Part shown: positions 24,338 through 36,000 of the stretch, in pieces
Numbering within the stretch: position 1 is the first letter of the stretch
Layout: the number at the start of each line of letters is the position of its first letter
Assembly (NCBI GenBank): GCA_036674765.1
Contig: JARVKI010000011.1
Span: 496,001 to 560,000, forward strand
Source: Seiridium cupressi
Lineage: Eukaryota; Ascomycota; Sordariomycetes; Amphisphaeriales; Sporocadaceae
Reading direction: 5' to 3'
Length of the DNA stretch: 64,000 bases
Program-made: the position numbers and the translations under genes
Notes under the pieces: generated by a model
Seen by the model: the letters and a program-made list of their open reading frames with translations, nothing else
What the model was told of the DNA's origin: nothing
The model's database searches: none

Positions 24338-25436
24338 TCAGCATAACGCCCAGACTTGGTCGTCAGGCTGTCTCCGAATAATAGGATCTATATCATAGAT
24401 GAGCAGGTCGCGTCTGACTTGAAGTGCAAAATGATTCTCCTTACTGCGGAATTGATTGCTGTGCTTGTAGGCGTAATCTCCTTCGAGTATCCAGTGCTCA
24501 AACTGCAGCAGACCGCCCCTTTTCGCGGTGGAATGTTCCCATTGTTGTAACTGATATATTGTTAGCAAGACAATTGCCTTCTAGGTACGCCAACCGGAGA
24601 ATATCACAAGTTTCACTTACCCGATCACAGATTGATTCGTATACAATCATTTCCTCGTCCCACACCTCTATGTCTCGAACATATTGAATTTTAAACACAA
24701 CTCTTAGCTTAATCAGCCCGTGTTTCGTCATGGTCTTCAAAAGGTCATCCATGAACATGGTCCATACGATGTAAGCATTACTGCTAGCGCCCAATGTTAT
24801 AAGGATTTTTATATATCTGATACTCCGGAGGGTGTTTGCGGAGATTAAAGAAGTCATCGGTAATGGGGAGGCATGACCCATGATCCAGGGAGCGTAACGG
24901 TTAATGACAAAGACCCGAGTCCGAAGTATACTCCATGCCTCGCGCGTGACCTTCTTGCAGAGAAGTAGAACTGTGGGTGTGTGGAGCTGGATCTCGGCTT
25001 TGGAATTCTCTGGAGGTGATATTGGCTGTTTTCCTTTGGTATCGGCGTGGTCGCTCTTTCGCTTCCCAATCTGAAGATAGTAGGAGTTGAACAGATCCCG
25101 GCAATTTGGATAATCGACGCAGTAGTGGTAAACAATGTTTCGCACCTCCGGCGGGAGTCCAAGGAATGAGTGCTGAATCCTCTTAGATTCATCTGTCAAG
25201 CTCGGCTTCGTTGCTATAGCAGACTCTGCTAAGAAGCTGGGGAGATTTGTGAGGCTGTCTGTATCCAGAGCACTATCATCATCAACAGTTGACTTGTGGC
25301 GCTGGGAGGACTCTAGTGACTCCAATACGGGATTTACTCGCTGGCTGGGATCTTCCTGCCATCGCGAAATCTTACGCTCGCCCCTGCGTAGGGTTTCGAT
25401 CCAGCCCATCATCTGAAGGCTGCTCTGCGGTCTCAT
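24338..25436 (-). CDS. 2EXR/F-box-like fungal protein
   Basis: Exons are 24621-25436 and 24338-24550 (342 aa); the 70-bp intron has a GTAAGT donor, an exact CTAAC branch sequence and a TATCAG acceptor. The segment FLGLPPEVRNIVYHYCVDYP (about residues 92-111) is the 'F..LP.EiR..IY' opening of the large fungal 2EXR family, and LLLCKKVTREAWSILRTRVFVINRY is the usual following helix. The rest is poorly conserved. Members of the family are numerous and unassigned; a role as a substrate adaptor has been suggested for F-box relatives only. No signal peptide or membrane segment. Confidence 0.75.
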
Positions 25437-27085
25437 GGTGGAAGCTGAAGGTCCTTGGAAATACTTGGAAGAAAGGGCGCCGTGGTCGGGGTAACGAACG
25501 GTGTAGGATGATGCGCTGGTTTTTTACACCACTAAAGTTGGAGAGGACTGTGTTTAAATTTGACAACAGCGTGACCATAAACGTAAGAGTTCTTTATGGT
25601 TCAATCAGATATTTTCAGAACCGGAGGAGCTGGAAACGATACTCAATCATGTATCCAGAGCTCTGCTCGAGTTTGTTACGAGGAACGAAAAAGGATGTGT
25701 TAGCATCGCTGCTTCCAGCAATGTGAGGCGCTCGGGTGGGATCAGATTGTACATTGACTCCATTGGCAAGAGCGTTCGTGCAGTAACATGCATGTGCCCG
25801 GATTAGAATCGCTCCGCCCGCAGCGTCAGCTGTATGAGTTTATTGTAGCTTGTATCTACCAATAATACGTTTGCTATTGCGACTAGTAAGGACCACAACT
25901 CGAAAGACCGCATTTCAGCGTAGAACGTCGCTCGACAAGCGTCAAGTGGTGTAGCCCAATCCGTTGGGTCAAATGCACAAGGGTAACCCAACTATAGCAC
26001 GCGCAGTTGGGAGCCATCCGAGCCAAGGACACTCGTATGCTCTCACTGAGCTTTTGTTTATGACATGTACTGTAAGTGGTCTCAGCATCTGAATGGCTGA
26101 CTGGTAGCCCCAGGTGTGATCATCGGTTTTGCATGAGCCTGCTATGATTGAATTGCGGCTGATATCTTGCAAGTTTTGTTATTTGGCCATGTCTCCCCCA
26201 CTATAATTACCCCTATGGGTGCTACTTGGTGTTATAAAGCCCATGGACCGTAGTGGACATTGATACTGGGGCAGGGAAGGAACGATTTCAAAAGAGGGGG
26301 GGAAAAAAAAAAAAAAGTTCAGTCGTAACGTACAACGTTATGACCTGTAGAATCTGCTTCTTGTTCATGTGGTATCTCAAAGCTGGAAGATTGTTATGAT
26401 CCTGTAGCGGCGTCACAATGAGACGAGCGCCGAGTGGCATCGACGACCCGTTATGTGTGGATTTCGTGCCTAGCGAAATAGTCCAGGAATAGTAGGTACA
26501 TTTTGAGCCTGGGACGTTTACGGCGCCGGTCAGGATATGTAACTAGAGAGCGCCCAATAATCGCAATAGTCGTGTCGATGCAACTTGGAGACATGGAGAG
26601 GATCATCGTATTATGCCCAATATAGACCGGGCAGTCTAGTAACATAGATAAAAAAACAACTAAGCTGTAAACATTCAAGAGCGTGTCAGTTCCATCGAAT
26701 CGTAGACGGCCTAAACGGACGAACCTCGAGGATCACCGACAACGTTATACCCGATGGGCACTAGTGTTTCTTGGGTGCCACAGCTAGGCCACGTTCGTAC
26801 ACCCCCAGGCCTGGCAAGCCCAGCGCGACGATCCCCCATCTCGCAGGAAAGACCAGTTTTCCTGCCAATTCTCATTCAGCACACACCCGTGTGAAAGATC
26901 GTGATATACAGACGCCTCCCACCCATCATCGTGCGCCAGCCAGGGTTGATACTGGCATCGTATCCTAGCTCGGGTATCATCTGGACATCCGTCATCCTCG
27001 TTGGTCGTTGTTGTCGTTTTTGTCATTATTGTCGTCGTTGTTTGTTGCCTTTTTTGCCTGATTTCCTCCACCTCCGGTGCCGAGT
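25437..27085. other. Divergent intergenic region, 1.65 kb
   Basis: Between the 2EXR-like gene (minus) and the polyQ protein (plus). It contains a G7A14 homopolymer junction at 26296-26316 and a pyrimidine/TTG-rich leader just before 27086. No gene with domain or splice support was found. Confidence 0.55.
26296..26316 (+). repeat. G7-A14 homopolymer junction
   Basis: Seven G followed directly by fourteen A in an intergenic stretch. Likely length-variable. It carries no target-site duplication or element that I can see beside it, although a poly(A) run may mark an old retroposed end. Confidence 0.6.
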
Positions 27086-27627
27086 ATGTCGGCCTTGGGT
27101 CAGACTGGGCCCAACGCCCACAGCTCGAACACGCACCCGGTGCCCGGCCTCGCCTTCACCCAGCCTAATGCTTTGAGAGGACGCGGGTTCCCGACATCTC
27201 ATTCCGCAACGCCGCCCAAACCATCACCGACACCTCAGCAGCAGCAGCAGCATCAGTCTCCCTACGGTCCGCCCCAGCATTACACCCCTCAGCAACCGGC
27301 CCAGGGCACCTACCCGCCCCCTCTGTTCTCGACGACATCCTCGCCCGGCGTCCTCAACGTTCCAAATAGTAGTGCCAGACATGCCTCCAGTCAGGCTCAT
27401 ACGGCGGCCGCCGTGGCAGCTTCTCGCCAGAGGACTGCTCCTCAACGCCATATACCGCAGTCCCAGAACCATATGGCATACATGCAGCAACAGCTTAATC
27501 AGCAGATACCACAGCAGGTCCAGCAACAGGTTCCGCAGCCTGTTCAGCAAGTCCAACAGGTTCAACCGCTACAGCAGACACACCAACTATCTCAACAGGC
27601 TCAGCCAGTTCAACCGCAACAGCAACA

Positions 27628-27658
<31 letters not shown>

Positions 27659-29057
27659 CAACAACAACAGCAGCAGCAGCAGCAACAGCAACAACAACAA
27701 CAAAAACAACAGCAGCAGCCGCAGCAGCAGCCGCCACCGCCGCCAGTTCAGCAAATCCAACAACCCCAGCAGGTACACCAGCCAAGTGATCCGAATCTTA
27801 TGAACCAGACACCCCACCCGCAAGCTCGTCACCAGGCTCACAACCAAGCTCACCCAGCTCACCAAGCTCCCCACCAACAGGCCCATCCACAGAGTCACCA
27901 GCAGCAACAGCATCAACAGCCTCAGCCTCAACTTCATCAGCCGGCTCCCCAATCTTTGCCCGCCCAGGCCCATCCACCACATGTTCCGTTGCAGCCGCAC
28001 ACACCTCAGCAGGCGCCGGCCTCAAATACACCTACTCAGCCCCAATCTGAGCCCATCGTTCACTCTGACGACCAGCACAATGGTGAAATGGACGTTGACA
28101 GTCAGGAGGAGGCAGGAGACGGCGATGACCGCTTCTCACCTAAGCTGATCGAGGGAACACCGTACGTGCCACGAACACCCATGGGTGCGATGATGTCCCC
28201 TCCACCGGAAGGTGGTAGTTACGAGAGTCTTGAAGCCGTACATAAGGAAGTCCTGTCATATTGTACTTCGGTAGGCTATGCTGTGGTTATTGGAAGGTCG
28301 AAGAAGACAGTGCCCGGCCTGAAGAAGGTTTTGTTCGTTTGTGACCGTGCTGGAAAGCCCCCCAGCCGTGTGAGCCCGGAGCAAAGGAAGAGAAAGACAT
28401 CGTCACGCAAGTGTAATTGCCCGTTTGGATTCTTTGCCATTGAGCAAAGAACTCAGTGGACCATACGTTATCGGCCAGATGCAGTCCACCTTCAACATAA
28501 CCATGGGCCTAGTGAAAGCCCTCTGCTCCACCCAGCGGCCAGAAAGTTGGACAGCAAGATGGTGGCATCCGTCAAACAGCTCAAGGAAGCTGGTAAGTAC
28601 TATTTATCGCGAATTCCATGGAGTATCGTTGCTGACGTCCATAGGCATTGGTGTCAGTCAGACTCTAGAAATTTTACAGCAAGAGAATCCACATGTGCCA
28701 CTACTTCCCAGAGATATCTACAACGCTCGTGCTGCCATCAATCGAAACCCGCAGAAGGTTGAGGCTGGCATTGCAGATGAACGACCAGCAATCTACAGCA
28801 AGCCGGCGCCTACAGCAGAAGAACGCATCCGGTCTGATCTACGGCGCGAGCTGCAGACTGCCAAGAGTGAGTTGAAGAAAACGAAGGAAGACAGCCAAAA
28901 GGAGATAGAGAAACTCAAGGAGCAGCTCCGAGAAAAGGACAAGATGATTGAGAAGTTTGAGATGTTCATCGACATTTGCAACCAGCGGGTCATGGTTCAG
29001 AGACACAAACTTGATTCAGGAGACGGCGCCGCTGAAGCTGGCGGATCTAGCAACTAG
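27086..29057 (+). CDS. PolyQ protein with FAR1-type (WRKY-GCM1 superfamily) DNA-binding domain
   Basis: Probable nuclear DNA-binding protein. Exons are 27086-28592 and 28645-29057 (639 aa; intron 52 bp, GTAAGT...CATAG). Residues 1-340 are Gln/Pro/His-rich, with a run of 29 Gln at 178-206. The FAR1-like domain lies at about 376-478: an ESLEAVHKEVLSYCTSVGYAVVIGRSK helix and strand, a strand with VLFVCDRAG (first Cys), the KCNCPFGF pair and HLQHNHGPS His pair, i.e. the C-C-H-H zinc ligands of FAR1/Mutator-type N-terminal domains. A charged coiled coil spans about 562-610 (ELKKTKEDSQKEIEKLKEQL). There is no MULE transposase core downstream, so it is either a domesticated DNA-binding part or a fungal regulator of that class. 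The start is the first ATG in frame after the leader. Confidence 0.85.
27617..27703 (+). repeat. CAG/CAA repeat encoding 29 glutamines
   Basis: An in-frame tract of mixed CAG and CAA codons, then one Lys codon and four more Gln codons. The interruptions by CAA lower slippage, but the tract is still likely to vary in length between strains. Its antisense frames give long artificial Leu- or Ala-rich translations, which are not genes. Confidence 0.95.
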
Positions 29058-30080
29058 GAGAACGATCACGCGCACGTCAAACACAGTGGATTGATACAGT
29101 CCCACAACAACCGGGAACACAGGACAGGAGTCGGCGTACTATGTTCATTTGCAAGGGAAACAAAAAGCAGGCGGCGTCCAGGATGGAGTGAGGTGAAAGA
29201 ATGGCTTGAAGGGTTAGTAGGGGTTATTAGGCATTGAAGATTTGCGAAGGAGTTGACTTCGGTATTGCATTGCACTTTGATAGACGGACGGCTGGTGTCA
29301 ATACATCGCATTTGCATGAGCCTTCTCTGCGACTTTGGTGTGGATCATACTTGCTATAGCCACACTGCGTGGTCTATAGTTCGCCAGCCTTCCAACTACG
29401 TCTTTGTGCGAGCCCCCTTATCTCGGTGTTGAGGTGTGATCCTAGAAGCAATTTGCAAGATGACGGGTGTATTTAGCAATCGCTGCTAGCTAGAGCTGCG
29501 ATCCGGCGTGAGTGCTAATCATGTGCCTAAGTGGTCCCTTGGCTATCCGTGGACGGCACCTTCCCTGCAACTTGGGGAAGCATTGACGTCGTGATTTATC
29601 GGCCAATCACAGAGCTGGTGTGTGCCTGGTTTGATGCGGTGCGTGTCAAGCGTAGAAGTAGCAGCAAGGCGGCATGGGCGGGGCCCCTGGGCCTTGTCGG
29701 TCCCCTGGCTCAAACAGATTAGCGGATTTGAATGCTGCGTCGCGACCCGTTGGCGTATCTCTGCGCGCGTGAAACATTATCCATGGAGCCTGTTGAACCC
29801 AAAACTTTGTACTCATTCCCATCCTTTGTAAATAACTTACAGGCCATCCAATCCGCCCAAACGACAACCACTGCTAATTTCGGGTCGCCAACAAGTGGTG
29901 GCTTCTTCCAGGCCCTTCACATTCATTTGTACGACTTTGCATTTTGTCAACCCGCCGGTCCAGCTACGTGTCCGCCATCTGCAGCTTTCCCCTATCCCAT
30001 GCCGAGGTGGTCGTGATCCTAGCTACATGTCACCCATGCCAGCACCAACGACGCTGAAAAATCCCTAGCCATCCGCCATC
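29058..30080. other. Intergenic, 1.02 kb, upstream of dynein heavy chain
   Basis: 3' region of the polyQ protein and promoter of the dynein gene. Short frames only. No gene seen. Confidence 0.55.
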
Positions 30081-33000
30081 ATGATGGAAACAGCGGCCTT
30101 GGGGCCTCAGGATCCTGTTGCTAATGGCATCTCCTCTCCATCTTCTTTGGTCATGATCGACCCGGACAAGGTCGTAGAACATCTTGCCGCCGTCGTGACC
30201 ATCGCTCTTGGAGCTACCCGCCAGGACCTGGAAAGAGACGGGAACTTGTTATCGCCAGCGAGCCATGCCGACACCGTTCAGCGGTGTACGCGATTTGCGA
30301 GCGACTCACAGGTGGCCCTGTATATCCAGAAGGAGATCGTGTCAGCGTTGGACGTAGCCGATGGCCCCTTAGATAATGGTGCGTGCTGCAGACTTCATCG
30401 AGACATGCTACCTCGAGCATCGTGGCATGAGCTGATGGCTGACCTCTTCCCGTCCAGTTCCCTCTACCTACTCGTATACAGTCACATCCGAGATATCGGC
30501 AGCGCCAACCATCGCGGCCTACCTTGCCCTTCTTAAACGACCACAAGCGATTGACCACTCGTTACCCTTGACCTCTCAGATCCAAATCCAGACGTTGCCT
30601 GGTGCCGCCTCTCTTAGCACTGTTGTTGCCGACCAAGGACCTTCTGCTTCGCCTTTCGAAATTCTCCATACTATTCTTCATAATGCGCTGGCTCCTTATT
30701 TCGACGCCAGCACCAGGTCCTCCCAGTCGGCGAGTGGGGCAAGAAGAGCCGATATCGATGCAAAGACTGGCATTCCCGTCACGAAAAAGCGTATGACGGA
30801 GCTCGAGCTCAGTCTACTACACCTCCAACAGAATGTCGAGATCCCAGAGCTTGTTCTCCCGTTCCACCCAGTGGTCCAGTCTGCCCTGGACAATGCAACT
30901 GCCCAGGGCTCCCGACCATCTACCGACATGATACCTGCTTCTCTGCTTTCCGACAGTACCTTCATGAACAACCTGCAGTCGACAGTGAACAACTGGATCA
31001 AATCTATCCAGGGTATCACCAAGATGACAAGAGACCCGGTGACGAGAACAGCAACCCAAGAGATCAATTTCTGGTTGTCCATGGAGTCGGCCTTGGAGAA
31101 CATTGAGATGCAGCTGCGCAGCGATGGCGTTATGTTGACTTTGGAGATTCTCAAGCATGCCAAGCGGTTTCAGGCCACTGTCAGTTTCTCGTCAGACACG
31201 GGTTTGAAGGAAGCCATGGATACCGTGCAGAAGTACAACCAGCTCATGCGGGACTTTCCCCTTGATGAACTGCTCTCTGCTACGTCACTGTCCAAGGTCA
31301 ATGATGCGATTGTACAAATTTTTGGTCACATGAATAGAAAGATGAGGTTTAGCAACTACCCCATTAAACGGACCTTGGATCTTGTTGAGGCTATCTCGGA
31401 TGATCTCAAGGAAGTCATGCATCGCCTACTGCCGGGTACGGATCTGGTGAATCTGGAGTATGACGACTTTAGGACTCTGATGGGGACTGCCGAAGACATA
31501 TTTCAGGGCTGGGACGCTCAAATCAAGGAGTTCACCAACATCGCCCGTGAAACTACGAGGAGGCGACAGGAAAAGTTCATTCCAATCAAGATCAACCCGC
31601 GGCACAGTGATCTGCAAGCACGACTGAAGTACATTGCCACATTCCGCGACAACCATGAGCAGCTACAACGGACAATTGTGATCGTTCTCGGGCCGAAGGC
31701 AACCGTGGATGGTGTAGAGTCGATCACAAACGGTGCTCCCTTGGGCGAGGAGTTAGGTGATGTCGATGCTGTACAGGAGGTTCGACAGGCCTGGGATGCG
31801 CTCAAAAATGTTGACCTGCTCGATGTCTCGGAGGAAGGTACGCAGCGATGGGCCCGGGCCGAGAACACCTACAACGAACGTACGACCCGTGTAGAGAACT
31901 CCATCATTGCTAAGCTGCGAGATCGCCTCGCGACTGCGAAGAATGCCAACGAAATGTTCCGTGTCTTCTCTCAGTTCAACGCGCTTTTCGTGCGACCAAA
32001 GATCCGAGGTGCTATAGCTGAATACCAGAATCAGCTCATCGAAAACGTCAAGCAAGCGATCGCGGCCCTGCACGAGCGGTTCAAGCAACAGTATGGTCAT
32101 TCCGAGGCCCATGCGATGGCTCAGCTGCATGATCTCCCCCCCGTTTCTGGCGCCATCATCTGGGCAAGACAAATCGAGCGTCAATTGGACGGCTACATGC
32201 GAAAAGTGGAAGACATCCTCGGTTCCGAATGGATTCACCACACGGAAGGTCAGAAGCTGCAAACCGAAAGTGATCTGTTTAGGAAGAAGTTGAATACCCA
32301 AGCAATCTATAAGGCTTGGATTGAGGATGTTCTTCGAAAGAACATCACCATCTCAGGCCGCCTGTTCAACATCAATAAAATTCGGTCCGCCAACAATGCT
32401 TTAGATCTTTCAGTCAACTTCGATGCTCAGATCATCACGCTATTCAAAGAGACTCGGAACCTTGGATGGCAAAACTTCAATGTGCCTCATTCCGTGACTA
32501 ACACCGCGAAAGATGCCAAGCGAGTTTATCCCTTCGCGGTGAGTCTGATGGAAAGTGTCCGGACTTTTGCCCAGACATCACGTCAGATCTCTGAAATGTC
32601 CGAAGTTTCCATCTTGCTGGGAGGTTATCAGCACGATGTCCATTGCCTGATCGAAAAGGGCGTGCCTCTGAAATGGGCTTCGTTTCTGGATGCTTGGGAT
32701 GTGCACATGAGACAACATCTTCCGAATGGCACTCTGGAGCATGCACTGGGCAGGAACAATGCTGGTACCAAACATGTGCAATTCGTGCGCGAATTCGCGG
32801 CTGCCGCTTCCCTATTGCAATCCAAGACCATTGCTCTGGCTTCTATTCATGCTACCATCCAAAATGCATTGAAGGAGCTTGCGACATGTCCCTACGAAGC
32901 TGCCGAATTCGAAAAACGCCTGCAAACTATTCAGTCCGCTGTCGATCAACTAAACTTGGAGCAGTACGTGAACCTGGGCTTCTGGGTTGAGCGCATGAAC

Positions 33001-36000
33001 GAGCGCATCAAGTCAACTCTTTTGGTCCGGCTTCAGGATGCCATTGGTCGCTGGATAGCTGCCTTCGAGGATGACAGCGCGGGCGAGGACTCTACTCGTC
33101 GCAAGGCGCTAGCGCCATCCGGGGAACCCCTGAAGTCGGATGCGCCTACAATGAAGGATATAGTGCACGAAATCACCATGAAAAACCAGGTTATCTACCT
33201 TGACCCGCCTCTTGAGTTCGCTCGAGCAAGCTGGTTCCTGCAATTGCATGAGTGGTTGGGCATCGTCTGCAATCTGCCTAAAGTCAAAGCATCTAGATAT
33301 CAGATGACTCTATCATTAAGTACTGCTGCCCCTGAAGAAGCCCGGTTCACAGATCTTCCAGGCGACTGTACAGAGATCCTGTCGAATGTCTACATTTCGA
33401 TTGAGAAAAAGCTCACCAGCATTGGCGCCTATGTGGACAAATGGCTGCAATTCCAGTCTCTGTGGGATCTGCAGTCAGAACACGTTTATGACTTACTCGG
33501 AGAACAGCTTTCCAAGTGGCTGCAACTGCTCCAGGAGATCCGCAAGTCTCGCGCGACTTTCGACACCACTGAAGTCAGCAGATCCTTTGGCCGCATTACG
33601 ATAGACTATGAGCAGGTTCAGACGAAAGTGAACGCCAAGTACGACCAGTGGCAGCATGAGATTTTGGTGAAATTCGGTAGCAGACTGGGAGGCCGTATGA
33701 GAGAGGTTCATGGCGAAATTGAGAAGGCTCGTAGGGATCTCGAAAGTCAGGGTCTCGATGCATCTTCGACAGCTCAAGCCGTTCAGTTCATTACTATTGT
33801 GCAAGCCTGCAAGCGAAATGTCAAGGTCTGGGCCCCTGAAGTGGATGTCTTTAGGCAAGGGCAACAGATGCTTTATCGAAACCGTTACCAATTCCCCAAT
33901 GATTGGCTGGACATTCAGCAGGTCGAGAATCTGTGGGAAGCTCTCAACGATTTGCTCGCTAGAAAAGCGAAGATCGTTGAGGACCAGACGGATGCCCTGA
34001 AGTCCAAGATTCTAACGGAGGACAAGATTGTCACGGACAAGATTGCGGAGATCGACATCCAATGGAACGATGAGAAGCCCGTGTCCGGTACAATTCCCCA
34101 CGAAGTTGCCTCCAAGACGCTGAGCTCTTTCGAGTCTCGCGCCAATAAACTACAAGAAGACTTTACAATGGTCTCCAAGGCCAAAGAAGCCCTTGATCTT
34201 CCTCCCAGCCCACCGACATCGCTCTCTGACATTCTTAGCGAGATCGAGGACTTCAAGTCCGTTTGGTCCAACCTGTCTACCATCTGGAACAGTTTGAATG
34301 AGTTGGGTGATACCCTATGGGCTAGCGTACAGCCAAGAAAGTTGCGGTCGTCTATCAATGGTTTGATCGAAACGACCAAGAATCTACCTAGCAGAATGCG
34401 GCAATATGCTGCATATGAGCATATGCAGACTGTTCTCAAACAGCATTTGAAAGCCACCACCATTCTGAGCGATCTCAAGTCTGATGCGATCAAGGAGCGA
34501 CACTGGGAAAAGCTTTGGAAAGAACTGAAGCCGGGTAGACGCTACTCACCATCATCCACGACTCTGAGTGACGTCTGGCAACTGAACCTGATTGCCAGCG
34601 AGGTCATCATTAGGGATGTCATTACACAAGCACAAGGTGAAATGGCTCTCGAGGAGTTCCTGAAGCAAGTCAAGGACCACTGGGAGAACTTCAACTTGGA
34701 TCTTACAAATTACCAGAACAAGTGTCGTCTTCTACGAAAGGATTGCCATGATGACATGATGGCAAAGTCGAGCGAACATCTCAACTCACTGCAGGCCATG
34801 AAGCACTCGCCGTATTACAAGACATTTGAGCAGGAAGCCGATATCTGGGAGACCAGAATGAACGAAATAGGCGTCTTGCTTGATGTTTTCCAGAAGGTGC
34901 AACAGAAGTGGGTCTACCTCGAGGGGGTGTTCACTGGCAGCGCAGACATCAAGCACCTCTTGCCGCACGAAACGAGAAAGTTTGAAAACCAGAGCAGCCA
35001 GTTTCACAGCATTCTCAAGGCAGTTGCCAGGAAACCAACAATCCTCGATGTTTTGCGCATTGAAAATGTGGAGCCTAGACTTCGCCAGGTGGAAGAGGCA
35101 CTCAATTCCGTCTCCAGTGGGCTAGAGGCCTACTTGGAGAAGGAGAGAGCTTCGTTTCCACGATTTTACTTTGTGGGCAACGACGATCTTCTGGAGATGA
35201 TTGGCAATAGCAATGAGACTTTGCGTATTACCAAGCACTTCAAGAAAATGTTTGCTGGAATCAACAACCTCATCATGGACGACGACACCACCATCTCAGG
35301 GTTTACCTCCAAAGAAGGCGAAATGGTACGCTTGAAGAAGGGCATTTCGTTAACCAAAGTTCCCAAGATCAATGATTGGCTAGCGCTTCTTGAGAATGGC
35401 ATGAAGTATACTCTTGCCGAGTTGCTTGCTGAGGCTGTAGACTCTTTCACGCCCATCTTCAACTCGAACGAGATCGATCAGACTGCTCTCAACACGTATA
35501 TTGAATCGTACCCCAGTCAGATCATGGTTCTTGCCACACAAGCAGTATGGACGACAGCAGTTGAGAAATCTCTGAGCGAAGGTGGACATGATCTGCGATC
35601 TCTTCACGAACAGGAAATTGAGCTTTTACGTCTACTTGCTGATACTGTGCTCGGTGACCTGCCGGTCATCCAGAGAAAGAAGTGTGAGGCACTCATCACA
35701 AACTTTGTGCACCAGCGCGACATCATCGACAAGTTAATGAGATCGAATGCCACGACGCCAAATCACTATATGTGGTTGCTTCAAATGCGTTACGCTTATA
35801 CGCCTGAGGGCGATCACATCCAGCGTCTCCGCATCAAGATGGCGAATGCGACACTGAACTACGGCTTCGAGTACCTCGGTATACCAGACAGGCTTGTTCG
35901 GACACCGCTGACAGACAGGTGTTTCCTGACAATGACCCAAGCTCTTTGTCAAAGGCTCGGTGGCTCACCATATGGTCCCGCCGGTACTGGCAAAACAGAG

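Noticed and set aside
27495..28000. Long Ala/Val-rich and Leu-rich frames antisense to the polyQ gene (27495-27785 and 27587-28000)
   Set aside because: They are the complement of the CAG/CAA repeat read in other frames and have no start context, domain or splice support.
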